From positions 1-26,654 of IMG/VR virus record IMGVR_UViG_3300040807_002345: 26,654 bases of DNA. One strand, written 5' to 3'. This DNA comes from a virus. A program made the translations under genes and the position numbers. The first letter of the stretch is position 1, and each line of letters begins with the position of its first letter. The notes below the pieces were generated by a model. That model ran no database searches, was not told where the DNA came from, and was given only the letters and a program-made list of their open reading frames with translations. This document shows positions 8,834 to 16,149 of this stretch, piece by piece.

Positions 8834-10063
8834 TTAGTTTAGATCAATACGTGTAGCATTAATATCAATATTACCCGTAACAGTCGTTGTTTGATTGCCA
8901 CCAATACTTTCATTAACATCTGTTTTAATTGTTAAGTTTAAGCTTGATGGTGATTCAATCTTAATATTATTTTGTGATGTTACATTATAACCACCTAATG
9001 TAGTTGCACTTGTACCACTCTTTGAGAATTGAGTAATGTTTGCAAATGAAGTAACATCGTAATTCTGTGTGATTGTATTTTCCCAATCTTTTTGTACACT
9101 CACAGTTTTATTACCAACAATAGTTTCTACCTGATCAATATGAACAGTAAGGTTATCATTATTTGCAATTGTAAATGATCTGTCTTTAATAATCTCGCCT
9201 TCCCAGTTTCCACCAACTTTTTGTTGCATTGAACCTTGAACAGCAAGTGTAAAATCTTTTTGAACTTCTAAGTGATAATTACCTTCAACCAAATGTCTCA
9301 TATTACCAGTACATGTAACATTAAGATCTCCATTTACGTACATGTTCTTACCATTCAAAATCATTTCATAATCTTTACCAACGATTTTAATTGAACGTGT
9401 ACCATCATCGTATATTTCTTCATATGTACCAGATGGATGATATGTATGTCTACGTCGTGCACCGGGAGTATCATCTACTTCCATTACATGACCTGATTCT
9501 GATTCATAGACATGATTCATTGGATAAGTAGGAATATGATTATTCGATGCTTCTACTTCAGACCAAGGTGAAGGATTATAGTAATCAGCTGATCTATCAG
9601 CAGCCACTGTTGATACTCTTGGCGGAGCAGCGACAGAAATGTCTTCTAAACGCTCATCATTCTTTTGAGTGTAATGAGCACTTGATCTAAATTTATTTTG
9701 ACGTGCACTATAAGATAAGTCACTATCGTTAGTCCATCTTGGAAATTGACCAGACGGATCAGAAAAACCAACGTTATTCGAACGACGCTCTTCTGGATAA
9801 CCAGGAATAGATCCTATTACAATTGGATCTTGTAAATTCCTGTCATTAAATATAACAACAACCCATGAACCACTCACCAAATAAGGAGTATGTCCTACAC
9901 CCGAAGTTGAAGGAGAAGTTGTAGGTGTCATAACTGTAGCCCAAGGTAGACTATCAGTAGGAACTTCTTGTAAATTTGGAGAGTGAACGCCCATAATTCG
10001 GACTTTAACTCTTCCCATCTTTTTTGGATCTAATCTGTCTTCTACAATACCAAAATAAATCAT
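8834..10063 (-). CDS. gp5: gp5-like central spike protein lacking a lysozyme domain
   Basis: 409 aa. Residues 1-110 form the OB-fold typical of gp5/VgrG spikes (GIVEDRLDPKKMGRVKVRIMG, then SLPWATVMTP and GSWVVVIFNDRNLQDPIVIG). A linker of about 100 residues follows, and from about 210 to the end come short beta-helix repeats rich in N, T, V and G (for example YVNGDLNVTCTGNMRHLVEG). T4 gp5 is 575 aa because it carries a lysozyme between these parts; here none is visible. The trimeric beta-helix would form the membrane-piercing needle, tipped by the PAAR protein encoded downstream. The ATG overlaps the hub stop (ATGA), with GAGGTG 6 nt upstream. Confidence 0.85.
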   Translation of the reverse strand: MIYFGIVEDRLDPKKMGRVKVRIMGVHSPNLQEVPTDSLPWATVMTPTTSPSTSGVGHTPYLVSGSWVVVIFNDRNLQDPIVIGSIPGYPEERRSNNVGFSDPSGQFPRWTNDSDLSYSARQNKFRSSAHYTQKNDERLEDISVAAPPRVSTVAADRSADYYNPSPWSEVEASNNHIPTYPMNHVYESESGHVMEVDDTPGARRRHTYHPSGTYEEIYDDGTRSIKIVGKDYEMILNGKNMYVNGDLNVTCTGNMRHLVEGNYHLEVQKDFTLAVQGSMQQKVGGNWEGEIIKDRSFTIANNDNLTVHIDQVETIVGNKTVSVQKDWENTITQNYDVTSFANITQFSKSGTSATTLGGYNVTSQNNIKIESPSSLNLTIKTDVNESIGGNQTTTVTGNIDINATRIDLN

Positions 10064-11334
10064 ACACTCACCTCATTATTAATTCCTGAACGTACTGCTT
10101 CAACGTTCAAAGTATATTTTGTTCCTTCAATCACATGCTTAATTGCTGAACATAAGTAACTTCCAGAATTAACTGGATCAGCATCTAAATTTTCGTCCAT
10201 GTTTGGTTTCATTCTTTTAATATGTAAATTAAGCATTTTTCCAACTTCAATATCTGTTCTAGGATTTGTTCTTAAAAGCACTGCTTGGTTTTTAAGCATT
10301 TTGTGATAAGCTCTATGAGAAGCTCTTTGAACAGAATCTAAATTAGATACATTACCTACAGATAAAGATGGAAAAGCTCTAGCATTTGTATAATATAATA
10401 ATTTATAAGCCTCTGGAATATTATACAAAGTTCTTTCGTCTACTCTATAATTATCTGAAATATATTTGTTATGATACTCGTGTTCTTCTTCGTAGTTTAC
10501 ATTGTAATTATAAACGTCATCTGTATAAGTTTTATTTGCAATATCAACAGTAGTAATATTTGAGGCAAAATATCCTTCATTAATATTTCTATATGTAGGA
10601 TATGCTCTTCGAATAATTTGAGTAGATGCAGTAGTGTTTTGGTCAGGCATTTGTCTTTGAGCTTGACCATCTTCATCGACGTTTACATTATTAACATTAT
10701 CAATAATAAGTGGATTTTCTTCATACATATCACTTAAAGATTTTAAATAAACTGCTCCACCATTTAATGAATCGTACAAATATAATGGACTACCATCAGC
10801 AGCAAAAGTATTTTTTAGCATCATTGTAATCGCTTGATATGGCTTACCATATGGGAATACTACATTATGAGAAGATGCACCTTGAGAAACAACTTCAATT
10901 TCAGAGCTTAAAAAGTCAGCATGAATATTAGCAATAATATCAGTGTTACGACCAGAATAAGATCTAGAAAAAGTATTGATAGCATTCAACATTTGTTTAT
11001 GGTCTACAATTTTTAAAACATAGCTACCATAACTATCTTGATTATTTTTTATATTTTCAATTTCAGCTACATGAAAGTCTCTAGCAATTTCTTTATCTTT
11101 ATACTGGAAATATAATTGAAATACTTCTTGGCCGATTAAAGGGATTTCATTAACTAAATTTGAATCGTCAGCAATATAAACTTCTCCACTAATAAATGGA
11201 GAAAATATGTTTTCGTATAATACTATTTTTGGAATGTTTGCAGATACATCCCAAGCTTGTTGTGTAATGCCTGAGATAATATATGCTCTAACACTTTGTA
11301 CTCTATTTGGTACAATAGATTCAAATGTACTCAT
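10060..11334 (-). CDS. gp27-like baseplate hub protein
   Basis: 424 aa (T4 gp27 is 391). The stretch KIVLYENIFSPFISGEVYIA followed by DDSNLVNEIPLIGQEVFQLYF (about residues 36-77) resembles the start of hub proteins of the gp27/VgrG-N type, in which a trimer carries the gp5 spike. The position directly before the gp5-like gene, with a 4-bp ATGA overlap, supports this. It also overlaps gp53 by ATGA. No transmembrane or signal segment. T4 places gene 27 in another cluster, so the identification rests on fold-like sequence and context rather than on T4 gene order. Confidence 0.7.
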   Translation of the reverse strand: MSTFESIVPNRVQSVRAYIISGITQQAWDVSANIPKIVLYENIFSPFISGEVYIADDSNLVNEIPLIGQEVFQLYFQYKDKEIARDFHVAEIENIKNNQDSYGSYVLKIVDHKQMLNAINTFSRSYSGRNTDIIANIHADFLSSEIEVVSQGASSHNVVFPYGKPYQAITMMLKNTFAADGSPLYLYDSLNGGAVYLKSLSDMYEENPLIIDNVNNVNVDEDGQAQRQMPDQNTTASTQIIRRAYPTYRNINEGYFASNITTVDIANKTYTDDVYNYNVNYEEEHEYHNKYISDNYRVDERTLYNIPEAYKLLYYTNARAFPSLSVGNVSNLDSVQRASHRAYHKMLKNQAVLLRTNPRTDIEVGKMLNLHIKRMKPNMDENLDADPVNSGSYLCSAIKHVIEGTKYTLNVEAVRSGINNEVSV

Positions 11335-12071
11335 TGCGCTTTATTCTTCATTTCTCTAGAGAAGACACGTGCAACTTCAGCAACGTATTTCTTTTTTAAT
11401 ACTTTTATTTGCGATTTACGAATATTTTCATCGTACTCATAATTGTAAAAAGTATATGGACTTGTACCAGCTGTACGTCGGTTTGTTCTTTCACCTGATG
11501 CGTCATCAATCCAATATTTTGGAGCATACGCAGATCGTACAATTGATTGAGTGTTTAAGAAGTCATTAGATGTTTGACCATATAAACCTTCACCACTTTC
11601 TATGAAAGTCCCTGTTAAAACTTTAAATGTAATATATCCATCTGTTGGATACTTACCAGTAATCGTTGCAGTTGCTCCACTAACACCACCAGTAATTGTT
11701 TCACCAATTTTAAATTTACCTGCGATAGGATCAAACGAATTACTTACAACAGAAGAAATTCCAGCAAAATTTGGATATTTTTCTTCAGCAAATTCTTTTA
11801 AGCTTGAAGAATTTTTTGGCCAATCATTATAAGCATTAACTAAATTTTGATTAATTAAAAAGAATGTCCAATAGTAATCTGTTGTTCCATATAGCTTATA
11901 AGAAACTGAATCAGGTCTTTCGCTATCACCAATTGTATAATAGGTATATAAACTAATATCATCTAAAAGTTTAGAACCGAGTTTAGCAAATTGAGTAATG
12001 TTAGTTAATTTTTGTGTAAAACCGTTACCTCTAACATCGTAATCAATTTTTTGAAAATTTTTAAAATACAT
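11331..12071 (-). CDS. gp53: Baseplate wedge protein gp53
   Basis: 246 aa (T4 gp53 is 196). The core features of the family are visible: ISLYTYYTIGDSERPDSVSY, then LYGTTDYYWTFFLINQNLVNAYNDWP (about residues 39-85), matching T4's YGNPQLYWVLLMCND region. The extra length is a beta-rich insert at about 105-175 (KIGETITGGVSGATATITG), a module seen in several marine phage structural proteins. The Lys-rich C-terminus (KSQIKVLKKKYVAEV) matches the end of T4 gp53. gp53 clamps gp25 and gp6 in the wedge core. It starts immediately after the gp48 stop (TAA then ATG, no gap). Confidence 0.88.
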   Translation of the reverse strand: MYFKNFQKIDYDVRGNGFTQKLTNITQFAKLGSKLLDDISLYTYYTIGDSERPDSVSYKLYGTTDYYWTFFLINQNLVNAYNDWPKNSSSLKEFAEEKYPNFAGISSVVSNSFDPIAGKFKIGETITGGVSGATATITGKYPTDGYITFKVLTGTFIESGEGLYGQTSNDFLNTQSIVRSAYAPKYWIDDASGERTNRRTAGTSPYTFYNYEYDENIRKSQIKVLKKKYVAEVARVFSREMKNKAQ

Positions 12072-13067
12072 TTAGAAGCCTCCTCTTTGTATAAGCTGAC
12101 GATTAAGAGGTTGTAATTCTTTAAAGGTTAGTGCTAAAGAGACTTCAACTGGCCTGCCACCATCTGCGGATTTATAATACGACATCGAATTTGGGTTATA
12201 TGTTATTGAAGCATTTTCTAAAAACATTTCTGGAAGTTTAGGAATACCATTAACTTTTTTAAATTGTATTTGGAAAGCATCTGGAAATTTATATCCAAAT
12301 CCGTATTGAGTAATTTCTGGATACATACCTTCTCTAAAAAATTTAATAATGTTATCTACAGTATCAGCTTCACCTGCTGACTCTGGTATAAATCTAAATT
12401 GCATTGAAAAAGAACGCAAAGTTGGAGCTTTAAAAAGCAAAAACTCTCTTGGGTTTAAACTTTTCTGTATAGCTTTATTTGCTTCTTGTAATGCCGTTCC
12501 AACACCAACACCAAGAGCAGCAGAACCTAAGCCGAGTGCCGCCAATGCTTTTAGTGAACTAGCTTGAGAAGCTGAAATAGCACCTGCAATAGAACCTGCA
12601 GCTAATCCTCCGTATTGTGTACCAATTGATGCTGCATCATCAGCTACTTCACCTGCAAACTCTGTAGCAGCATCAAGTAATGTACTTGGATCATTAATAT
12701 ATCCTTGAATCTTTTCTTCTGTAAGAGAAGCTCCACCTACACCAGTCCCATCCATGTAACCTCCAATAAGGTTACCAATTATACCAGTTGAGGCGGTATC
12801 ATACATCATTGAATCACCAATAGAAATACCCATTGGCATATACATTGCAACCATGCCAGCTTCAGTAAGCACGACTCCTTGTGAGGTACCTTGTAAGCCC
12901 TGAATTCTATCTGAAGTAAGTGCTACTTCACCACCAGCAGCTGCGTTAGAATATTGCGCTCTGTGTCGTGTAAATAGTACAAATGGAGCATTACCTTGTT
13001 TTGCTGGATATCTCATCACAGCTTCACTTCGGCCGCCACGGTTTAATTCGAATTGATTAACTGCCAT
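12072..13067 (-). CDS. gp48: Baseplate tail-tube cap gp48
   Basis: 331 aa. The C-terminal third carries tube-fold landmarks of the gp48 family: LRSFSMQFRFIPESAGE, IIKFFREGMYPE, then FPDAFQIQF and SYYKSADGGRPVEVSLALTF. The middle (about 110-200) is a Gly/Ala/Ser-rich helical insert. gp48 sits on the hub and, with gp54, starts tail-tube polymerisation. It is the first gene of the leftward baseplate operon, 38 bp downstream of a canonical late promoter (TATAAATACTC). No strong Shine-Dalgarno is seen before the ATG. Confidence 0.85.
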   Translation of the reverse strand: MAVNQFELNRGGRSEAVMRYPAKQGNAPFVLFTRHRAQYSNAAAGGEVALTSDRIQGLQGTSQGVVLTEAGMVAMYMPMGISIGDSMMYDTASTGIIGNLIGGYMDGTGVGGASLTEEKIQGYINDPSTLLDAATEFAGEVADDAASIGTQYGGLAAGSIAGAISASQASSLKALAALGLGSAALGVGVGTALQEANKAIQKSLNPREFLLFKAPTLRSFSMQFRFIPESAGEADTVDNIIKFFREGMYPEITQYGFGYKFPDAFQIQFKKVNGIPKLPEMFLENASITYNPNSMSYYKSADGGRPVEVSLALTFKELQPLNRQLIQRGGF

Positions 13068-13078
13068 ATTTGAAACGC

Positions 13079-13086
13079 CATAAATA
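13079..13086 (+). promoter_or_regulatory. Possible late promoter for gp4
   Basis: CATAAATA on the plus strand, one base off TATAAATA, 26 bp before the gp4 ATG. It lies in the 45-bp divergent spacer opposite the gp48 promoter. Confidence 0.4.
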
Positions 13087-13104
13087 GTTTATATCTGTTA
13101 AGAG

Positions 13105-13112
13105 TATTTATA
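13105..13112 (-). promoter_or_regulatory. T4-type late promoter of the baseplate operon
   Basis: On the minus strand the sequence reads TATAAATACTC, the T4 late consensus including the bases after the -10 element. The start would be near 13098, giving a leader of about 30 nt to the gp48 ATG. It abuts the gp4 start codon on the other strand. Confidence 0.75.
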
Positions 13113-13559
13113 ATGGCTTACAAGGGAAAATACACAGTAAAAAATAAGAAGAAATACGCGGGTGATCCAACCAAAGTCGTATTTAGATCGTTGTGGGAGC
13201 GTAACACTTTTCGCTGGCTAGAAGCTCAAGACAATATTGTCGAGTGGTGCAGCGAAGAAGTTGCTATTCCATACGTGTGTGAAACCGATCGCAAAGTCCA
13301 TCGTTACTTCATTGATATTTATTTCAAAACTAAAGATGGTAAGAAATATTTGATTGAGATTAAACCTGCAAAAGACACACGTCCTCCAAAGAAAGGTAAA
13401 CGTCAAACTAAACGATATTTATCTGAAGCTTTGACATATGTAAAAAATCAAAGTAAATGGAAAGCAGCTCATAAGTTTGCTCAAGAGAATGATGCTACAT
13501 TCCAAGTTTGGACTGAAGACACTCTAAAGCAACTTGGAATTAAAACTCTAGCAAAGTGA
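13113..13559 (+). CDS. gp4: Head completion nuclease gp4
   Basis: 148 aa (T4 gp4 is 150). The order of motifs fits a TnsA/PD-(D/E)XK nuclease fold: FRSLWERNTFRWLE (E29), HRYFIDIYF (D68) and YLIEIKPAKDTRPP (E82, K84). The basic N- and C-termini suit DNA binding. In T4 gp4 acts after packaging, with gp2 and gp50, to complete heads before tail joining. It opens the rightward late arm from the divergent spacer. There is only a weak AAGAG upstream of the ATG. The next gene starts 13 bp after the stop. Confidence 0.92.
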   Translation: MAYKGKYTVKNKKKYAGDPTKVVFRSLWERNTFRWLEAQDNIVEWCSEEVAIPYVCETDRKVHRYFIDIYFKTKDGKKYLIEIKPAKDTRPPKKGKRQTKRYLSEALTYVKNQSKWKAAHKFAQENDATFQVWTEDTLKQLGIKTLAK

Positions 13560-13567
13560 TATAAATA
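13560..13567 (+). promoter_or_regulatory. T4-type late promoter just before the ATG at 13573
   Basis: TATAAATA overlaps the end of the gp4 stop codon and ends 5 nt before the next ATG. The following bases ACTACATGGC are identical to those at gp25. No Shine-Dalgarno is present, so a leaderless transcript is expected from this element. Confidence 0.6.
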
Positions 13568-13572
13568 ACTAC

Positions 13573-14160
13573 ATGGCAGAATCATTATTTCAAACTCTAG
13601 AATACGAAGCATTTCGAGCAGGCGTAACAGCCCGCACGGCAGAGTCGCGTCGTTGGTTTCAAGGCAAGATTAAAGAGATGGGTGACATCAATAGACGTCA
13701 GCTATTAAGAGATCCTGCTTTAATTAAGCGCAATAGACCAGGCGTCGGTAGAATGTATATGTTCTTCTATGATCCAAAGCATAGACAGACATTGCCATAT
13801 TATGATGCGTTCCCTCTTACAATTATGGTGGGTCCAGCACCGGGTGGTTTCTATGGTTTGAATTTACATTACTTGCACCCGACATTACGTGCTAAGTTAA
13901 TGGATGGACTATTAGATACTGTAAATAATCAAAAGTTTAATGAAGATACTAAGTTTAAAATTAATTATCAAATACTGAATTCTGTCAAAAATCTTAAATA
14001 CTACAAGCCGTGCTTTAAGCATTATTTAACTAGACACGTTGAATCAAGTGTAACGATGGTAGAAGCTCCTGAATGGGAAATTGCTATGTTCTTACCAAGT
14101 GAACAGTTTAGAAAAATGAATGCGCGTAAAGTTTGGGCACAATCGAGGAAAATGATCTAA
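13573..14160 (+). CDS. Conserved T4-like structural or completion protein
   Basis: 195 aa. It contains YMFFYDPKHRQTLPYYDAF followed by PLTIMVGPAPGGFYGLNLHY (about residues 57-95), a block I recognise from an uncharacterised protein conserved in marine T4-like phages next to gp4 and tail genes. It is basic, with no membrane segment. T4 encodes the DNA-end protector gp2 beside gp4, but I see no sequence basis to equate them. The late promoter immediately upstream and the position in the head/tail arm indicate a virion or assembly role. Its TAA overlaps the ATG of the next gene. Confidence 0.8.
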   Translation: MAESLFQTLEYEAFRAGVTARTAESRRWFQGKIKEMGDINRRQLLRDPALIKRNRPGVGRMYMFFYDPKHRQTLPYYDAFPLTIMVGPAPGGFYGLNLHYLHPTLRAKLMDGLLDTVNNQKFNEDTKFKINYQILNSVKNLKYYKPCFKHYLTRHVESSVTMVEAPEWEIAMFLPSEQFRKMNARKVWAQSRKMI

Positions 14161-14867
14161 TGCCAATTCCAGCAAGTATCGATACTCTTAAAGCATCTAT
14201 TAGCAGACGAGGCGGACCTGCTCGAGCAAATAGATATGCGATTTATATTTCTCATCCTGGTAAAAAAGGTGGACTACTTGGTGGTCTAATTAATACTGAT
14301 TTAAGTGGTATTATTTCTAACGTAGCACGATCAGCACTATCAGGTGGTAGTATTGGTTTTGGTGGATTTATTAATGATCCACGTGATATGTTTTTATTCT
14401 GTGAATCTGCTTCATTACCAGGAAGGCAGATCGCAACACAAGATTTCTTTACAAGCCAAAAGGCGTTTAAAAGACCTTATGCATATATTAATGATCAAGT
14501 TAGTATGACATTTAATTTAACAAACGATTATTATGCATATAATTATTTAAAATCATGGATGGATATGATTGTTCGAAAGAATGGTGAGAACGATTATACC
14601 GTGAGTTATAAAAGCGAGTTTACAGGTGATATTACAATTCAACAACTAGGTAATACTGATTACATTCCAGTAAAAGGTATTAAGTTAGAGAATGCGTTTC
14701 CTGTTAATTTGTCATCGATTAATTTGTCAAATTCAAGCGATAATAGTATTTCGCAAGTTACGGTGACTTTTGAATTCGACGACTGGAATGAAGAATCAGT
14801 CGTGGATGGTGTACTTGGCCAGCTTGGTGGAACATTACAAGCATTGGCTATTGATGCATTTGGTTAA
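14160..14867 (+). CDS. gp19-family tail tube protein, possibly gp54-like
   Basis: 235 aa from the ATG at 14160, which shares its A with the upstream TAA and is preceded by GAGGAAA; an upstream in-frame TTG is unlikely. Tube-fold features: RYAIYISHP near the start, LFCESASLPGRQIATQDF at about 85-102, AYNYLKSWMDMIV near 130-143, and a closing strand QVTVTFEFDDWNEE. This is the T4 gp19 tail-tube family pattern. Being next to gp26 and a tape-measure-like gene rather than next to a sheath gene, it may be the baseplate-tube initiator gp54 rather than the major tube protein; sequence alone does not separate them. Confidence 0.78.
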   Translation: MPIPASIDTLKASISRRGGPARANRYAIYISHPGKKGGLLGGLINTDLSGIISNVARSALSGGSIGFGGFINDPRDMFLFCESASLPGRQIATQDFFTSQKAFKRPYAYINDQVSMTFNLTNDYYAYNYLKSWMDMIVRKNGENDYTVSYKSEFTGDITIQQLGNTDYIPVKGIKLENAFPVNLSSINLSNSSDNSISQVTVTFEFDDWNEESVVDGVLGQLGGTLQALAIDAFG

Positions 14868-14892
14868 TATTAAAATACTGGAGTGAAATGAA

Positions 14893-15603
14893 ATGGGTTT
14901 ACCTAAAATTAATGCGCCAAAATATAGAATGACGATTCCGTCTTCTGGTAAAGAGGTAGAGTTTAGACCTTACCTCGTACGAGAAGAAAAAATTCTTATG
15001 ATGGCTATGGAAGCTGAAGACGAAAAACAAATGAGTACTGCAATTACTGATATTGTAGAAGCTTGTACCTTTGGCGAATTAAATATTAATAAGTTAGCAT
15101 TATTCGATATTGAATATATGTTTTCGCAATTAAGAGCAAAATCGGTTGGAGAAAAAACAAAAGTGTTGATTCCCTGTTCGGCTGATGGATGCGAAGAAAA
15201 GAACGAAGTAGAAATTAATTTGGAAAGTGATATTAAAGTAACAGAACTTCCAAATAACAAAATTGAATTAACAGACAACACTGGACTTATTATGAAGTTT
15301 CCTTCTGTTGCTGATTATATGGATATTGTCAATTCAGATAAGACTACAATTGATAAAATCTTTTTAACAGTAGCTGCGTCTATTGATTCAATCTATTCTG
15401 GTGATGAGATGTTTGACTCTGTAGATCACAGTAAAGATGAACTAATAGCTTTTATTGAGAATCTAAACAGTGATCAATTTAATAAAGTAAAAGCATATCT
15501 TGATAAATCACCATATGCTTATATAAATGTTAAATTTAAATGCAATAAATGTGGACATGATAATGACATTGAGCTGAAAGGGTTGGGAAATTTTTTCAAC
15601 TAG
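14893..15603 (+). CDS. gp26: Baseplate hub assembly protein gp26
   Basis: 236 aa (T4 gp26 is 208). It belongs to the T4 baseplate hub family: MGLPKINAPKYRMTIPSSGK, then EVEFRPYLVREEKILMMAME, followed by a helical body. Two Cys pairs frame an insert, CSADGC at about 97-102 and CNKCGH near 220-225, forming a likely zinc ribbon. GGAG lies 9 nt before the ATG. The last codons, Asn-Phe-Phe-Asn, lie on the slippery run of a probable -1 frameshift that would extend a fraction of the product by 61 residues. By analogy with the G/GT tail chaperones of lambda-like phages, the protein may be an assembly chaperone rather than a virion part. Confidence 0.88.
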   Translation: MGLPKINAPKYRMTIPSSGKEVEFRPYLVREEKILMMAMEAEDEKQMSTAITDIVEACTFGELNINKLALFDIEYMFSQLRAKSVGEKTKVLIPCSADGCEEKNEVEINLESDIKVTELPNNKIELTDNTGLIMKFPSVADYMDIVNSDKTTIDKIFLTVAASIDSIYSGDEMFDSVDHSKDELIAFIENLNSDQFNKVKAYLDKSPYAYINVKFKCNKCGHDNDIELKGLGNFFN

Positions 15604-15711
15604 CCCTTTCCCACAATAATTTAGTTAATTACTATAAAACAAACTTTAATTTGATGCAACATCATAAATATAGTTTAACTGAATTAGATGAAATGATACC
15701 GTGGGAAAGGG
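15588..15711 (+). promoter_or_regulatory. Programmed -1 frameshift signal
   Basis: Two overlapping X XXY YYZ heptamers in the gp26 reading frame: A AAT TTT at 15588-15594 and T TTT TTC at 15591-15597. The zero-frame stop TAG is at 15601-15603. Starting at 15604, a 6-nt spacer after the second heptamer, CCCTTTCCCAC (15604-15614) is perfectly complementary to GTGGGAAAGGG (15701-15711). Inside the loop, 15621-15628 can pair with 15675-15682 (one G-U). Both stem arms are also coding in the -1 frame. The spacing is that of textbook -1 frameshift sites. Efficiency is unknown. Confidence 0.8.
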
Positions 15712-15782
15712 AGATTTACGTTGCTATGTTAGTGAATTACATTAAGGAAGAAAATGAAAGACTAAAACAAAAACGTAAATAG
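15598..15782 (+). CDS. gp26 frameshift extension (gp51-like / GT-like C-terminal domain)
   Basis: In the -1 frame after the slippery site the reading is open for 61 codons to TAG at 15780-15782. The product would be gp26 to residue 235 plus this tail, 296 aa. The tail is clearly protein-like: LMQHHKYSLTELDEMIPWER followed by EIYVAMLVNYIKEENERLK, a pattern resembling the T part of frameshifted tail assembly chaperones. No Shine-Dalgarno precedes the only candidate Met codons (15654, 15693), so independent initiation is unlikely. It fills the 187 bp that would otherwise be a gap, and its stop overlaps the ribosome site of the next gene (TAGGAGA). Equivalence with T4 gp51 is only suggested. Confidence 0.78.
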
Positions 15783-15790
15783 GAGACGTC

Positions 15791-16138
15791 ATGTCTGAAG
15801 AAAATAAAACTCTTACGGTAGATGCTATTGGTGAAATGGCGAAAGCTGACACTAACGGCGATGGACACATTTCTCAAGAAGAAATGGAAATGCATTTAGA
15901 GTTTAAACGTAAAGAACTCGAAGATGCTGATGCAAGAAGAGATGCAATGAGATATATGACTTGGTTTGCGTTGTTTGGTATGTTACTATATCCAACAACA
16001 ATTTTTATTACATCATTATTTGGATTAGATAAAGCTGCAGCAATTATTGGTGATATTGCACCAACTTATTTTGTTGCTATTTCGGCTTTAGTTGCAGCTT
16101 ACTTTGGTGCAAATGCTTATACAGATAAGAAAAAATAA
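15791..16138 (+). CDS. EF-hand membrane protein of unknown function
   Basis: 115 aa. Residues 20-31 are a canonical EF-hand loop, DTNGDGHISQEE, with Ca ligands D20, N22, D24 and E31. A charged helix follows (EMHLEFKRKELEDADARRD), then two hydrophobic segments, about 57-79 (YMTWFALFGMLLYPTT and onward) and about 90-109 (AAAIIGDIAPTYFVAISALV region), with a Lys-rich tail. AGGAGA is 5 nt before the ATG. It stands between gp26 and the tape measure in the late tail arm. Two membrane spans and a charged tail would fit a holin, but one soluble EF-hand facing the cytoplasm would be unusual; a tail-associated or membrane-docking protein is equally possible. Confidence 0.8.
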   Translation: MSEENKTLTVDAIGEMAKADTNGDGHISQEEMEMHLEFKRKELEDADARRDAMRYMTWFALFGMLLYPTTIFITSLFGLDKAAAIIGDIAPTYFVAISALVAAYFGANAYTDKKK

Positions 16139-16149
16139 GGTAAAAAACT

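Noticed and set aside
15664-15671. CATAAATA as a late promoter before the EF-hand gene
   Set aside because: It lies inside the coding frameshift extension and in the loop of the frameshift structure, 120 nt from the next ATG; a chance match is more likely.
15601-15790. Non-coding gap after gp26
   Set aside because: The -1 frame is open and protein-like across it and is joined to gp26 by a frameshift signal.
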